A stretch of DNA of 64,000 bases, taken from Streptomyces sp. V2I9 (GTDB taxonomy: Bacteria > Actinomycetota > Actinomycetes > Streptomycetales > Streptomycetaceae). Positions 24,432 to 33,342 of the stretch are shown in pieces. Where the stretch lies: the NCBI RefSeq assembly GCF_030817475.1, contig NZ_JAUSZJ010000002.1, positions 1,603,501 through 1,667,500 of the forward strand. The letters run 5' to 3'. Position 1 is the first letter of the stretch; the number at the start of each line of letters is the position of its first letter. A program made the position numbers and the translations under genes. Below the pieces are notes generated by a model. That model saw only the letters and a program-made list of their open reading frames with translations. It made no database searches and was not told the origin of the DNA.

Positions 24432-25174
24432 GACAGACCCGACTCCGAGGTGCGGATCAGAATCCGGTGGCAGTTCTCGCAGCGCAGGACCGTCTCCGGG
24501 GAGGCGGCCTTCACGTCGTTGACCTCGGCCATGTTCAGCTCCAGCCGGCAGCCCTCGCAGCGGCGCTGGTAGAGCCGGGCGGCGCCGACCCCGCCCTGCT
24601 GGGCGCGGAGCTTGTCGTACAGCTTCATCAGGTCGGCGGGGATGACCTCGGCGACGACCTGGCGGTCCTTGGCCACCGTGGCGGCCTCGGCGTCCAGCTC
24701 GGCGGTGGCGGCGTCGCGGCGGGCGGTGGCGTCGTCGACCCTGGCCTGGACGGCGGAGACCCGCTCGGTCAGCTCGGTGACGCGCTCCTGGGCGGCCTCG
24801 CGGCGCTCCATGATCTCCAGGACGACGTCCTCCAGGTCGCCCTGGCGCTTGGCGAGCGAGGTGATCTCGCGCTGGAGGCTCTCCAGGTCCTTGGGCGAGG
24901 AGACCGCGCCGGAGTCCAGGCGCTGCTGGTCGCGGACGGCGCGCTGGCGCACCTGGTCGACGTCCTGCTCGGCCTTGGTCTGCTCGCGGGCGGTGTCGCT
25001 CTCCTCGGTGGTGGAGGCGACCAGCAGGTCGCGCAGCTGGGCGAGGTCGTTGCTGAGCTGCTCGATCTCGGCGTGCTCCGGCAGCGAGGACCGCTTGTGG
25101 GAGAGCTGGGCGAGCCGGGTGTCGAGGGCCTGGACGTCGAGAAGTCGGATCTGGTCGGCGGGCGCGGCGTTCAG
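24428..25174 (-). CDS. Coiled-coil protein with C4 zinc ribbon; apparent CTG start
   Basis: 248 residues. A long charged coiled coil (about 10-185: LPEHAEIEQLSNDLAQLRDLL, LESLQREITSLAKRQGDLE) is followed by a zinc ribbon CEGCRLEL...LRCENCHRIL. The family is conserved in actinobacteria next to Nif3 and RNase H; its function is unknown, perhaps nucleic-acid or protein bridging. Homologues begin MNAAPADQIRLLDVQ, and here that position is CTG (25174), overlapping the Nif3 stop as CTGA. No ATG, GTG or TTG lies in frame nearby, so CTG initiation with translational coupling is the simplest reading. Confidence 0.85.
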   Translation of the reverse strand: MNAAPADQIRLLDVQALDTRLAQLSHKRSSLPEHAEIEQLSNDLAQLRDLLVASTTEESDTAREQTKAEQDVDQVRQRAVRDQQRLDSGAVSSPKDLESLQREITSLAKRQGDLEDVVLEIMERREAAQERVTELTERVSAVQARVDDATARRDAATAELDAEAATVAKDRQVVAEVIPADLMKLYDKLRAQQGGVGAARLYQRRCEGCRLELNMAEVNDVKAASPETVLRCENCHRILIRTSESGLS

Positions 25175-26007
25175 TTGGGGGCTCCAGAGGAATGGTGGGT
25201 GGTCCAGGGGTCGGTGACCCGCTTCGAGACGTGGACCCGCAGGCCCCATCCGTGGCGGTCGGAAAGCGCGTCGAGCTGGGCGGCCGCCTGCTCGCACCAG
25301 GGCTGCTCGGTGGCCCAGTGCGCGGCGTCGACGAGGCCGAGCGGCGTGTGCTGCACGGCTTCGGACACCGGGTGGTGGCGCAGGTCGGCGGTGAGGAAGG
25401 CGTCGACGCCCGCGGCGCGCACGGCGTCGAAGAGGCTGTCGCCGGAGCCGCCGCTGACGGCGACGGTGCGGACGAGCGCCTCCGGGTCGCCGGCCAGCCG
25501 GATGCCCTGCGCGGTGGCGGGGAGCCGGGCGGCGGCCCGCGCGGCGAAGGCGGCCAGGGTCTCGGGGTGGTCCAGTGCGCAGATCCGGCCGAGTCCGCGC
25601 CGCCCGCGGGGGTCGGTGGGATCCGGTACGAGGGGGCCGGTGACGCGCAGGTCCAGGGCACCGGCGAGGGCGTCGGAGACGCCGGGGTCGGCGGTGTCGG
25701 CGTTGGTGTGGGCGACGTGGAGCGCGACGTCGTGCTTGATGAGCGTGTGGACGACCCGGCCCTTGAAGGTGCCGGCGGCGACCGTCGTCGTTCCGCGCAG
25801 GTAGAGCGGGTGGTGGGTGACGATCAGTTGCGCGCCGAGTTCCAGGGCCTCGTCGGCGATCTCCTGGACGGGGTCGACGGCGAACAGCACCCGGTCGATC
25901 TCCGCGTCCGGGTCGCCGCAGACCGTCCCGACCGCGTCCCATCCCTCGGCCCGCTCGGGCGGCCAGAGGGCGTCGAGGGCGGCGATGACTTCAGACAGAC
26001 GGGGCAC
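25171..26007 (-). CDS. Nif3-like dinuclear metal-centre protein
   Basis: 278 residues from GTG 26007 (VPRLSEVIAALDALWPPERAEGWDAVG). Metal-ligand motifs typical of the NIF3/YbgI toroidal hexamer are visible: QLIVTHHPLYLRG, HVAHTNADTADPGVSDALA and, near the C-terminus, FLTADLRHHPVSEAV...GLVDAAHWATEQPW. The family probably acts as a metal-dependent hydrolase and is sometimes annotated as a GTP cyclohydrolase type 1-like protein; no activity is firmly assigned. It heads the overlapping operon nif3 / zinc ribbon / RNase H-phosphatase / tauE. Confidence 0.9.
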   Translation of the reverse strand: MPRLSEVIAALDALWPPERAEGWDAVGTVCGDPDAEIDRVLFAVDPVQEIADEALELGAQLIVTHHPLYLRGTTTVAAGTFKGRVVHTLIKHDVALHVAHTNADTADPGVSDALAGALDLRVTGPLVPDPTDPRGRRGLGRICALDHPETLAAFAARAAARLPATAQGIRLAGDPEALVRTVAVSGGSGDSLFDAVRAAGVDAFLTADLRHHPVSEAVQHTPLGLVDAAHWATEQPWCEQAAAQLDALSDRHGWGLRVHVSKRVTDPWTTHHSSGAPN

Positions 26008-26110
26008 GGGGGAAAGGCTACCTGTCCGCGGTGGCCGGTCGCCCGGGGCCGCCGAACCTGGACGCCGGGTCCGGCGGCCGACCACGCGTCGTCACCCCTC
26101 ACCCGCCGAC

Positions 26111-26143
26111 GCCCCGCCCGTACGAAGGCCGTACGGGCGGGGC
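26111..26143. terminator. Hairpin terminator
   Basis: GCCCCGCCCGTACG pairs perfectly (14 bp) with CGTACGGGCGGGGC over a 5-base loop. It lies between the siderophore-binding gene's stop (26255) and the nif3 start (26007). A second G/C-rich palindromic stretch lies at about 26203-26250. Confidence 0.75.
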
Positions 26144-26254
26144 GTGAGGTCGTACGGGCGGGCCGCGGAGGCGTGGGCGACGCCGGAAGGCGTCACCTCA
26201 CCGCGCGGGCGCGGACGGCCCGCCCACGGCCCGTGGCGTCCGCGCGGGGAGGCG

Positions 26255-27298
26255 TCACTTCACCAGGTCGGCGCGGAGGTCGTCGAGGACCAGGCCGGCC
26301 GCGGTGACGCCGAGGCCCAGGTACCAGGTCTCGTCGGAGACGTCCTTGGCCCGGCCCTCCTTCACGGCCTTCAGGTTCTTCCACAGCGGGTTGGAGCGGG
26401 CGGTGTCGCGCTGGGTGGCCTTCGGGTCGCCGTAGACGCCGGTGAAGATCCAGTCGGCGTCCGCCTCGTCGATCCGCTCCGGGCCGACCTCGGCGGCGAG
26501 GTCGTCGATCTGCTGGTTCTTCGGCCGCGGCAGGCCGACGTCCTGGAGGATCGTGCCGATGAACGACGCCTTGGCGTAGAGCCGGATCCGGTCGGGCATG
26601 TAGCGGACCATCGAGACGGTCGGTTTGTCGGGACCGATGTCCTCGCCGAGCTTCTCGGCCTTCTCCTCGTACGCGGCGAGCGCCGTCTCGGCCTCCTTCG
26701 TACGGTCCAGGGCCCGGGCGTTGAGGAGGTAGTTCTCCTTCCAGGTGAAGCCGGGGCGGATGGAGAAGACGGTGGGCGCGATCTTGGACAGCTCGTCGTA
26801 CTTGTCCGCGGCCCGGAGCTGGCTGCCGAGGATCAGGTCCGGCTGGAGGCCCGCGATGGCCTCCAGGTTGAGGCTGTTGATGGTGCCGACGCTCTTCGGC
26901 TCGCCCGCCGCCTTCTTCAGGTAGGAGGGGAGGGTCGCGTCGCCCTCGCTCGGCGCGTAGCCGACCGGCTTCAGACCGAGCGAGACGACGTTGTCCAGTT
27001 CGCCGACGTCCAGGACGACGACCCGCTTGGGCGCGGCCTTGATCTCGGTCTTCCCCATGGCGTGGGTGACCGTGCGGGGGAACTCTCCGGCCTTCGCGTC
27101 CGTGCCGTACCCGGCCGTCTTCTTCGCGGCGTCCGCGAAGTCCTTGCCGCCCGTGGCGACGGCGGCCTTCTTGCCGCCGCCCGCCTCGGACTTCGCCGCG
27201 TCCGCGTCGCCGTCGGCACCGCCCCCACAGGCCGACAGGGAGAGGGCTGCCGCGACAGCCAGGGCGACTGCGGCGGTACCGCGGGGTCGGAGGGACAT
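26255..27298 (-). CDS. Iron-siderophore ABC transporter substrate-binding lipoprotein
   Basis: 347 residues. The signal and lipobox ALSLSACGGG mark a lipoprotein on the outer membrane face. The mature part is a FecB/FepB-like binding fold: KRVVVLDVGELDNVVSLGLKPVGY, SLNLEAIAGLQPDLILGS, APTVFSIRPGFTW, WIFTGVYGDPKATQ. It should capture a ferric siderophore for a permease encoded elsewhere, since no ABC permease or ATPase is adjacent. ATG 27298 is preferred over GTG 27301 because TGGAG lies 6 bases upstream. An iron box 50 bases upstream predicts repression by DmdR1/IdeR when iron is ample. Confidence 0.92.
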   Translation of the reverse strand: MSLRPRGTAAVALAVAAALSLSACGGGADGDADAAKSEAGGGKKAAVATGGKDFADAAKKTAGYGTDAKAGEFPRTVTHAMGKTEIKAAPKRVVVLDVGELDNVVSLGLKPVGYAPSEGDATLPSYLKKAAGEPKSVGTINSLNLEAIAGLQPDLILGSQLRAADKYDELSKIAPTVFSIRPGFTWKENYLLNARALDRTKEAETALAAYEEKAEKLGEDIGPDKPTVSMVRYMPDRIRLYAKASFIGTILQDVGLPRPKNQQIDDLAAEVGPERIDEADADWIFTGVYGDPKATQRDTARSNPLWKNLKAVKEGRAKDVSDETWYLGLGVTAAGLVLDDLRADLVK

Positions 27299-27347
27299 CA
27301 CTTGCTCCAGATGGTTCGCGTACGTGCAAGGGGAACACGGGTGTGAG

Positions 27348-27366
27348 TTAGGGCAGCCTCACCATA
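27348..27366. promoter_or_regulatory. Iron box (DmdR1/IdeR-type operator)
   Basis: TTAGGGCAGCCTCACCATA matches the actinobacterial iron-box consensus TTAGGTTAGGCTCACCTAA at 14 of 19 positions, with both halves recognisable. It begins 50 bases upstream of the siderophore-binding gene start and 144 bases upstream of the divergent gene at 27510. Confidence 0.8.
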
Positions 27367-27509
27367 GCCGCGGCCCGTTTCACCAGCACACTCACCCCTT
27401 CACCACCGACGAATGCGGGCATCGCCACCCTTATGTGTGAAGTCAGGTGCCTCACGTTGTCCGGCTGGACGTGCGAAAACTACCTTTCGTAGCCGGAGGT
27501 GACCAGTCC

Positions 27510-29039
27510 ATGACTGCCTGTGCCATCGAGGGTGGATCCGCCGGGGCCGCCGCGACGGCGGAACCCGTACCGGAACGGGAAACGGAACCCGGACCGGAGC
27601 CCGGACCCCAGGGGCCCGAGGCTCCCCGGGGACCCGCAGCGGGATCCGCGGCGGAGCCGGGAACGGGGCCCGCGCCGGGGTCCGTGACACGGCCCGGTCC
27701 GGAGCGGTCCGAGACGGACCCCGGTCCGGAGTCCGGCGCGGAGTCCGGTTCGGTGCCGGGCCCGGCACCCGGCCCGGCTTCCCGCCCGGAGCGCGATCCG
27801 GAGCAGGAAGCGGAACTCGCCGCCGGGACCGGGACGGCGTACCGCCCGGAGTCCGGTTCCGCTCCGGCGACCGGCCTGGAGGAGCCCCGCGCCCGCCGGA
27901 GCCGCGGCGGCGCGTCACCGCTCCCCGGCGGCCTCACGCTCACCGCGGACGGGGCCTACGCCGCCCGGCTCACCGCGGCCCCCGGCCCGCCCGGCGAGCG
28001 GTCCTGGTATCCGGAGCGGTGGACGCTGGACGGCCCGGAGCCGTACGCGGTGCCCCTCCCCCTCGACCAGCCCGAGGAGCCGGACTCCGAGGTGGCGCCG
28101 CTCGCCGACGGGCGGGTGCTGATCCGGCGGCGGGTGGCGGACCGGCAGATGTTCTCGCTGCTCTACCCGACCGGCCCCGGCACCGGCGAACTCCTGCTGG
28201 GCACGGTCGAGCGCACGGAGATGACGCTGCTTCCGCCGTCGCCGGACGGCCGGTGCGTGTACGCGCTGGCGGCCGGGGAGCGGGAGTCGTCGCTCTGGCT
28301 GGTGGCGGGCGGGGCGTTCGGCCCCGAGGAGGTCGCACGGGTGGCCGGGCGCTGCTCGGGCGGGGTGTGGCTGGACCGGGAGGGCCGGCTGCTGGCGCTG
28401 GACCGGCGGGCTCCGGGCGGGGGGCCGGTGAAGGCGGTCTCCGTCGACCTGGGGCGGCGGGGCGGGGTGACGCCGCTGCTCCAGATCGCGCCGGAGAGCG
28501 ACGACCGGCTGCTGCTCGCGGACGCCGACAGCGGGTTGCTGCTGATCCGCTCCGATGCCGCGGGCCACGACCGGCTCGGCTGGGGCGTACTGGGGAGTTG
28601 CCTGCCGGTCAGGTTTCCGGAGTGCCTGCGCCTGGCGGGTGCGACCGTGACGCCGTTCGCGGTGCAGCCCGGTCAGGTGCTGATGCCGGAGAGCTGTGCG
28701 GTGGCGCTGCGGATCGACGGGGACGCGGGAAGCTGGGTGGGCGTGTGGCGTCCGACGGGCCGGCGGCTGCACCAGTTCGCGGCTCCGCTGGGCTGGGCGC
28801 CGGGGGTCGGGTACTGGAGCAGGGACGGGGTACTGCGTCTCCCGTACGCGAACGCGGCGACGTCCTGCGGCGTGGCGATGCTGGAGGCTCCCGAGGACGT
28901 GGAACCCTCCTCCGTGACCGGTCGCACGGAGGGCGGGGAAGGCGGAACGGAACCGTCCGCCGCCGTCGCCGCTCCTGCTGTGTGTAAGCCCGTTCCGTTG
29001 GGGCAGGCGCCTCTGCACGGTGCCGCTCGACCTGATTGA
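27510..29039 (+). CDS. Protein with Pro/Glu/Gly-rich N-terminus and propeller-like C-terminal domain
   Basis: 509 residues, family not recognised. About the first 130 residues are a disordered, repetitive Pro/Glu/Gly/Ser tract (GPEPGP, GPESGAESGS). The rest shows beta-propeller-like strands: LTLTADGAYAARLTAAPGP, PLADGRVLIRRRV, LLPPSPDGRCVYALAAGE, GVWLDREGRLLALDRR. There is no signal peptide or membrane helix. ATG 27510 follows GGAGGTG by 10 bases. It is divergent from the iron-box-controlled gene, but whether it shares that control is unknown. Confidence 0.75.
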   Translation: MTACAIEGGSAGAAATAEPVPERETEPGPEPGPQGPEAPRGPAAGSAAEPGTGPAPGSVTRPGPERSETDPGPESGAESGSVPGPAPGPASRPERDPEQEAELAAGTGTAYRPESGSAPATGLEEPRARRSRGGASPLPGGLTLTADGAYAARLTAAPGPPGERSWYPERWTLDGPEPYAVPLPLDQPEEPDSEVAPLADGRVLIRRRVADRQMFSLLYPTGPGTGELLLGTVERTEMTLLPPSPDGRCVYALAAGERESSLWLVAGGAFGPEEVARVAGRCSGGVWLDREGRLLALDRRAPGGGPVKAVSVDLGRRGGVTPLLQIAPESDDRLLLADADSGLLLIRSDAAGHDRLGWGVLGSCLPVRFPECLRLAGATVTPFAVQPGQVLMPESCAVALRIDGDAGSWVGVWRPTGRRLHQFAAPLGWAPGVGYWSRDGVLRLPYANAATSCGVAMLEAPEDVEPSSVTGRTEGGEGGTEPSAAVAAPAVCKPVPLGQAPLHGAARPD

Positions 29040-29169
29040 ATTCGGAACCGGGGCTACGCGACCGCACCGGGCGGGGCACCGGCGGTGACCACGTCGGAGG
29101 GCGTTCGCGGGGCTTGCGACAGACGTACGTGCGACACAAGCAAGCGATCACAACGGGGTGACTTCCCAG

Positions 29170-29340
29170 ATGTCCGAAGTCCGAAGCGACATGACCCAGC
29201 AGCACCCGACGGGGGCGGGCCGACGGTCCGCGAGCGGTGGTTCCGGCAAGCACCGAGGGGGTGCGTCGACGGAGACCACGCCGGTGCAGCCGCACGGTCG
29301 CCACCGCCGGCCCGCCGAAGACGAGTCCCGCGCCGCCTGA
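29170..29340 (+). CDS. Small hydrophilic protein
   Basis: 56 residues (MSEVRSDMTQQHPTGAGRRS...RRPAEDESRAA), rich in Gly, His, Arg and Ser, with no hydrophobic segment. Codon third positions are mostly G/C. GGGGTG lies about 9 bases upstream of ATG 29170 (GTG 29158 is an alternative). A strong terminator follows 35 bases after the stop, which supports a genuine short transcript. No function is recognised. Confidence 0.5.
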   Translation: MSEVRSDMTQQHPTGAGRRSASGGSGKHRGGASTETTPVQPHGRHRRPAEDESRAA

Positions 29341-29375
29341 GCCGCGCGACGGGCGGAGCACGACACAGCACGACA

Positions 29376-29414
29376 GGAGGGCCCGGACCGGCGGACAGCC
29401 GGTCCGGGCCCTCC
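29376..29414. terminator. Strong hairpin terminator
   Basis: GGAGGGCCCGGACCGGC pairs perfectly (17 bp) with its complement over the 5-base loop GGACA. It separates the small gene on the plus strand from the convergent MFS gene. Confidence 0.85.
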
Positions 29415-29515
29415 CGCGTACGCCTCACCTGTCCCTCCCCGTACCCGTCGCGCACTCCCCTCGCGGCTCCGCCCGTGCGGATGACGCCGTTTCGGGCCGG
29501 GCCGGCGGTCGTTCC

Positions 29516-30952
29516 TCACGACGTACGGCGCGGTGGGCGGTGGTTCGGCAGCCAGAGCAGCATCACGACCACCCCGACGAGCAGCACCCCGCTCGCCGTA
29601 CGGAAGGCCATGGCGTACCCGGCGGTGACCTCGGCCGGGTCGCCGGAGCCCGCGGTGCGCGCGGCGGCGACGGTGGAGAGCACCGCGAGGCCCAGCGCGC
29701 CGCCCATGGTGCGGGAGGTGTTGACCAGGCCCGAGACAAGTCCGGCGTCGCCCGGGTCCGCCCCCGACGTGGCGAGGGTGGCGAGCGGCGTGGAGGCGAG
29801 CCCCGCCCCGGCCATCATCAGGATGCCGGGCAGGCAGATCGCGGTCAGGTAGGAGCCCTCCACGCCCATCGTGGACTGCCAGCCGAAGCCCGCGGCGGTG
29901 ATGAGGACCCCGGTGACGGCGAGGCACTTCGCCCCGGAGCGCACCATGAGGCGCGGGGCCAGTTTGGAGCCGACGATGACGGCGGCCGAGGTCGGCATCA
30001 GCGCGAGACCGGCCTCCAACGGCGAGTAGCCCAGGACGTTCTGGGCGTAGACGGTCATGAAGTACCACATGGAGAAGGTCGCCGACCCCATGAGCAGCAT
30101 CGACACGTTGGCCGAGGAGACGGCCCGTACGGAGAAGACGCGCAGGGGGACCAGCGGGACGGCGGTCCGCATCTCGGCCAGGACGAAGAGGGCCAGCAGC
30201 CCGGGTCCGGCGAGCAGCGGCACCAGGGTGGCCGCGGCCGTCCACCCCTCGGCCTCGGTCTGGACGACGCCGTACGCGACGGCGGCGAGGCCCGCCGTGA
30301 CGAGGATCGCGCCCAGCAGGTCGATGCGGCGGCGGTCGCCCGCGCGTCCCTCGGTGATCCACAGGGCGGCGGCGAGCAGGACGACGGCGCCGATGGGCAC
30401 GTTGATCAGGAGGACCCAGCGCCAGGAGAGAGCGTCGGTGAGGGCTCCGCCGATGAGTCCTCCGGCCGCGCCGCCGCCCGCCCCGACCGCCATCCAGGTG
30501 CCGATCGCCCTGGTCCGCGCCGGGCCCTCGGGTACGGCCGCGGTGAGGATGGTGAGGGTGGCGGGGGCGAGCACGGCGGCCCCGAGGCCCTGGGCGGCGC
30601 GGGCGGCGAGGAGCTGCCGGCCCTCCTGCGCGAGGCCGCCCGCGAGGGACGCCGCGGTGAAGAGGCCGAGCCCGACGAGGAACATCAGCTTGCGCCCGTA
30701 GATGTCTGCGGCCCGCCCGCCCAGGAGCATGAACCCGGCGAACGCGATCGAGTAGGCGTTGACGACCCACTGGAGGCCCGCCGCGCTCAGCCCCAGGTCG
30801 GCGCGCATGGAGGGCAACGCGACGTTGACGACGGAGACATCGAGGACCACGAGGAACTGGCCGGTGCAGGCGGCGAGCACCACGGCCCAGGTGCCGGGGC
30901 GTATGCGGGAGGGGGCGGGCGCGGCGGAGACAGGCGTGGAGACATCGGGCAT
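29516..30952 (-). CDS. MFS drug exporter, DHA2-like (14 membrane segments)
   Basis: 478 residues. Helix 1 contains FLVVLDVSVVNVALPSMRADLGLS, motif A is GRAADIYGRKLMF, and motif C lies around AVGAGGGAAGGLIGGAL. The pattern is that of 14-helix multidrug or antibiotic exporters. ATG 30952 has GGGAG 9 bases upstream; an ATG at 30961 is only 1 base from it. The region upstream carries three 29-bp direct repeats, a possible regulator array. Confidence 0.9.
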   Translation of the reverse strand: MPDVSTPVSAAPAPSRIRPGTWAVVLAACTGQFLVVLDVSVVNVALPSMRADLGLSAAGLQWVVNAYSIAFAGFMLLGGRAADIYGRKLMFLVGLGLFTAASLAGGLAQEGRQLLAARAAQGLGAAVLAPATLTILTAAVPEGPARTRAIGTWMAVGAGGGAAGGLIGGALTDALSWRWVLLINVPIGAVVLLAAALWITEGRAGDRRRIDLLGAILVTAGLAAVAYGVVQTEAEGWTAAATLVPLLAGPGLLALFVLAEMRTAVPLVPLRVFSVRAVSSANVSMLLMGSATFSMWYFMTVYAQNVLGYSPLEAGLALMPTSAAVIVGSKLAPRLMVRSGAKCLAVTGVLITAAGFGWQSTMGVEGSYLTAICLPGILMMAGAGLASTPLATLATSGADPGDAGLVSGLVNTSRTMGGALGLAVLSTVAAARTAGSGDPAEVTAGYAMAFRTASGVLLVGVVVMLLWLPNHRPPRRTS

Positions 30953-30990
30953 GGGGGCCATGCTCCCGGGCGGCGTGCGGCGCGTACATC

Positions 30991-31077
30991 GGGTGTCGGA
31001 GGAGGGCCGATACGCCGCCGGGCATCGACGGAGGGGAGATACGCCGACGGGCGTCGACGGAGGGGAGATACGCCGAC
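30991..31077. repeat. 29-bp iterons, 3 copies
   Basis: Three head-to-tail 29-bp units at 30991, 31020 and 31049. Copies 2 and 3 differ at one base; copy 1 is more diverged; the start of a fourth lies at 31078. Each core reads GGAGATACGCCGACGGG or a close variant and overlaps a GACG-GG-CGTC dyad. They lie 30-125 bases upstream of the MFS start and about 270-350 bases upstream of the divergent BCCT gene. The rest of 31078-31342 holds short CGGCCGTCGGG-like duplications and no gene. Confidence 0.85.
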
Positions 31078-31342
31078 GGGCGTCGCAGGAACGCCGGACC
31101 CGTCCGGTACATCGGGCACCGGGCGAGGTGCCGCCGCGTGTCGGTAGCGGCCTTTGACAGGCCGTCAGCCGCTCCGGACACGGCCCGCACAGCGGTGACG
31201 GGCCGCTCAGGGGGCCGCTCCGGACGCCGGACAGCGGCCGTCGGGGTATCGGGATGTCGGCCGTCGGGAGCGGCCCGCGGACTTCGGTCGTCGGCGTGGC
31301 ACGCCGTCCATACCCCCGCATACGCCACCATAGTGGTGCGTT

Positions 31343-33085
31343 ATGAGTACGGAGAACGCCCACGTGCCCCCGGACCAGTCACCCTCCGGCCCCACGAACG
31401 CCGCTGCCGACGCGGCCGCAGGGACGGACTCCTCGCCGGACCGGGTGGTGGTGTCACTCGGGGCATTGGGCGTCATCGGCGTCGTGCTGTGGGCCGCTTT
31501 CGGGAAGCACTCCTTCGAAAGCGCCTCGAACGCGGCCCTCCCCTGGGTGCTCGACAATTTCGCGTGGCTCTTCGTCATCGCCGCCGACGTGTTCCTGGTG
31601 CTGTGCCTGGTGATCGCCTTCAGCCGCTTCGGCCGCATCCGGCTCAGCAGGGACGACTCTCCCCCGGAGTTCTCCGACTTCTCGTGGATCGCGATGATGT
31701 TCAGCGCCGGCATGGGCATCGGGCTGATCTTCTACGGTGTCGGGGAGCCCGTCGCACACTATCTGACCCCGCCGCCCTCCAGCGGGGCGGAACCGCAGAC
31801 CGCCGGGGCCGCGAGCGCCGCCATGGAGTACTCCTTCTTCCACTGGACCCTGACCCCGTGGGCGATCTACGGGATCGTGGGCCTGGCCCTGGGGTACGCG
31901 AGCTTCCGCAAGGGCCGGGGCAACCGGCTGAGCGCCGTGTTCGTGCCCCTGATCGGCGAGCGCCGGGCGAACGGCGTCTTCGGGAAGGTCCTGGACCTGC
32001 TCGCCGTCTTCGCCACGGTCTTCGGCACCGCGACGAGCCTGGGGCTCGGCGCCCTGCAGATCGCCATCGGACTCGACCTGACGGCGGACGTCGGCCGGAG
32101 CACCGGTGTCGAGCTGGTGGTCATCGCCGTGCTCAGTGTGGCGTTCGTGGTCTCCGCCTTCACCGGTCTGCACGGCGGCGTGAAGTGGCTCAGCTCGATC
32201 AACCTCGTCGTCGCGGCGATCCTCATGGTCTTCGTCTTCTTCGCGGGTCCGACCGTCTACCTCCTGGACGTGCTGCCGTCCTCGGTCGGCGGCTATCTGG
32301 ACCAGCTCCTCCCGATGGCCTCGCGCACGGGCGCGTTCGGCGACCAGGACTGGCTGGGCACCTGGACGATCTTCTACTGGGCCTGGTGGCTGTCCTGGGC
32401 CCCCTTCGTCGGCACCTTCATCGCCCGCATCTCCAAGGGCCGCACGATCCGCGAGTTCCTCCTCGCCGTGCTGCTCATCCCGAGCGGGGCGACCGCCCTG
32501 TGGTTCGTGGTGCTCGGCGGCACCGGTATCCGGCTCGCGGAGACGGGCGTCGTCGACATGGCCGAGAAGGCGAAGGAGGGGACGGAGGCGACCCTGTTCG
32601 CCATGCTCGACGCCCTGCCGGCCGGCACGGTGACGGCCTGGGCCGCGATGATCCTGATCATGATGTACTTCGTCACCAGCGCGGATTCCGCCTCGCTGGT
32701 CATGGGCTCGCTGACCAGCCGGGGCGCCCTGCACCCGCGGCGCTGGCTCGTCGTCACCTGGGGGCTCCTCATGGCGGCGGTCGCCGCCGCCCTGTTGGTG
32801 GCCGGCGGACTGGAGTCCCTGCAGAGCGCGACGATCCTGGTGGCGCTGCCCTTCGTCGTGGTGATGCTCTTCCTCTGCTGGTCCCTGCTGCGGGAGTTGC
32901 GCACCGACCCCGGCGGCGGCCCCAAGCGCAGCGAGGGTCTGCACGGGATGCGCGACGCCGTGCGCGTCATGGTCGGCGAGGAGCTGGGCAACCAGCCGGA
33001 GACGCGCCACCACCGTCTCCGCCGCGCGGCCGCCGCCCGGACCACCGGCGCCGAGGACGGCCGGGACCCGGAGAGCCGACGGTGA
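31343..33085 (+). CDS. BCCT-family betaine/choline/carnitine transporter
   Basis: 580 residues with 12 membrane helices and the family signatures GMGIGLIFYGVGEPVAHY, EYSFFHWTLTPWAIYGIVGLALGYASFRKG and WWLSWAPFVGTFIARISKGRTIREF. These sodium- or proton-coupled symporters import glycine betaine or related trimethylammonium osmoprotectants. The C-terminal tail (about residues 520-580) is charged and cytoplasmic, as in osmosensing members. There is no clear ribosome-binding site before ATG 31343; CATAGT (31329-31334) could be a -10 box for a near-leaderless message. Osmotic regulation is likely but not visible. Confidence 0.92.
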   Translation: MSTENAHVPPDQSPSGPTNAAADAAAGTDSSPDRVVVSLGALGVIGVVLWAAFGKHSFESASNAALPWVLDNFAWLFVIAADVFLVLCLVIAFSRFGRIRLSRDDSPPEFSDFSWIAMMFSAGMGIGLIFYGVGEPVAHYLTPPPSSGAEPQTAGAASAAMEYSFFHWTLTPWAIYGIVGLALGYASFRKGRGNRLSAVFVPLIGERRANGVFGKVLDLLAVFATVFGTATSLGLGALQIAIGLDLTADVGRSTGVELVVIAVLSVAFVVSAFTGLHGGVKWLSSINLVVAAILMVFVFFAGPTVYLLDVLPSSVGGYLDQLLPMASRTGAFGDQDWLGTWTIFYWAWWLSWAPFVGTFIARISKGRTIREFLLAVLLIPSGATALWFVVLGGTGIRLAETGVVDMAEKAKEGTEATLFAMLDALPAGTVTAWAAMILIMMYFVTSADSASLVMGSLTSRGALHPRRWLVVTWGLLMAAVAAALLVAGGLESLQSATILVALPFVVVMLFLCWSLLRELRTDPGGGPKRSEGLHGMRDAVRVMVGEELGNQPETRHHRLRRAAAARTTGAEDGRDPESRR

Positions 33086-33342
33086 GGCCCGTCGCGGCGC
33101 GCCCCTGCCGCGGCGCCCGAGCTGCGCGCCCCGGCCGCGGTCACCCTGGTGCGGGCTTTCGGCATCTTCCTGCCCGCGCGGCGGCCCTCCGCGCACCCGG
33201 TGCTCCTGGCGAGCGGTGCGGACGCCGGAACCTCCCGGACGCCCGCCTTCCTCCCCCGCCGAGTCGTCCGGCCGGACCGTACGGCACGATGGGTCGCCGT
33301 CGACAGGCCCCTGAGCCACCCCGTGCCACCTGGAGGAACCCC

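Noticed and set aside
10764..31077. CRISPR-like arrays among the tandem repeats
   Set aside because: The repeats are directly adjacent with no spacers, and no cas genes are present.
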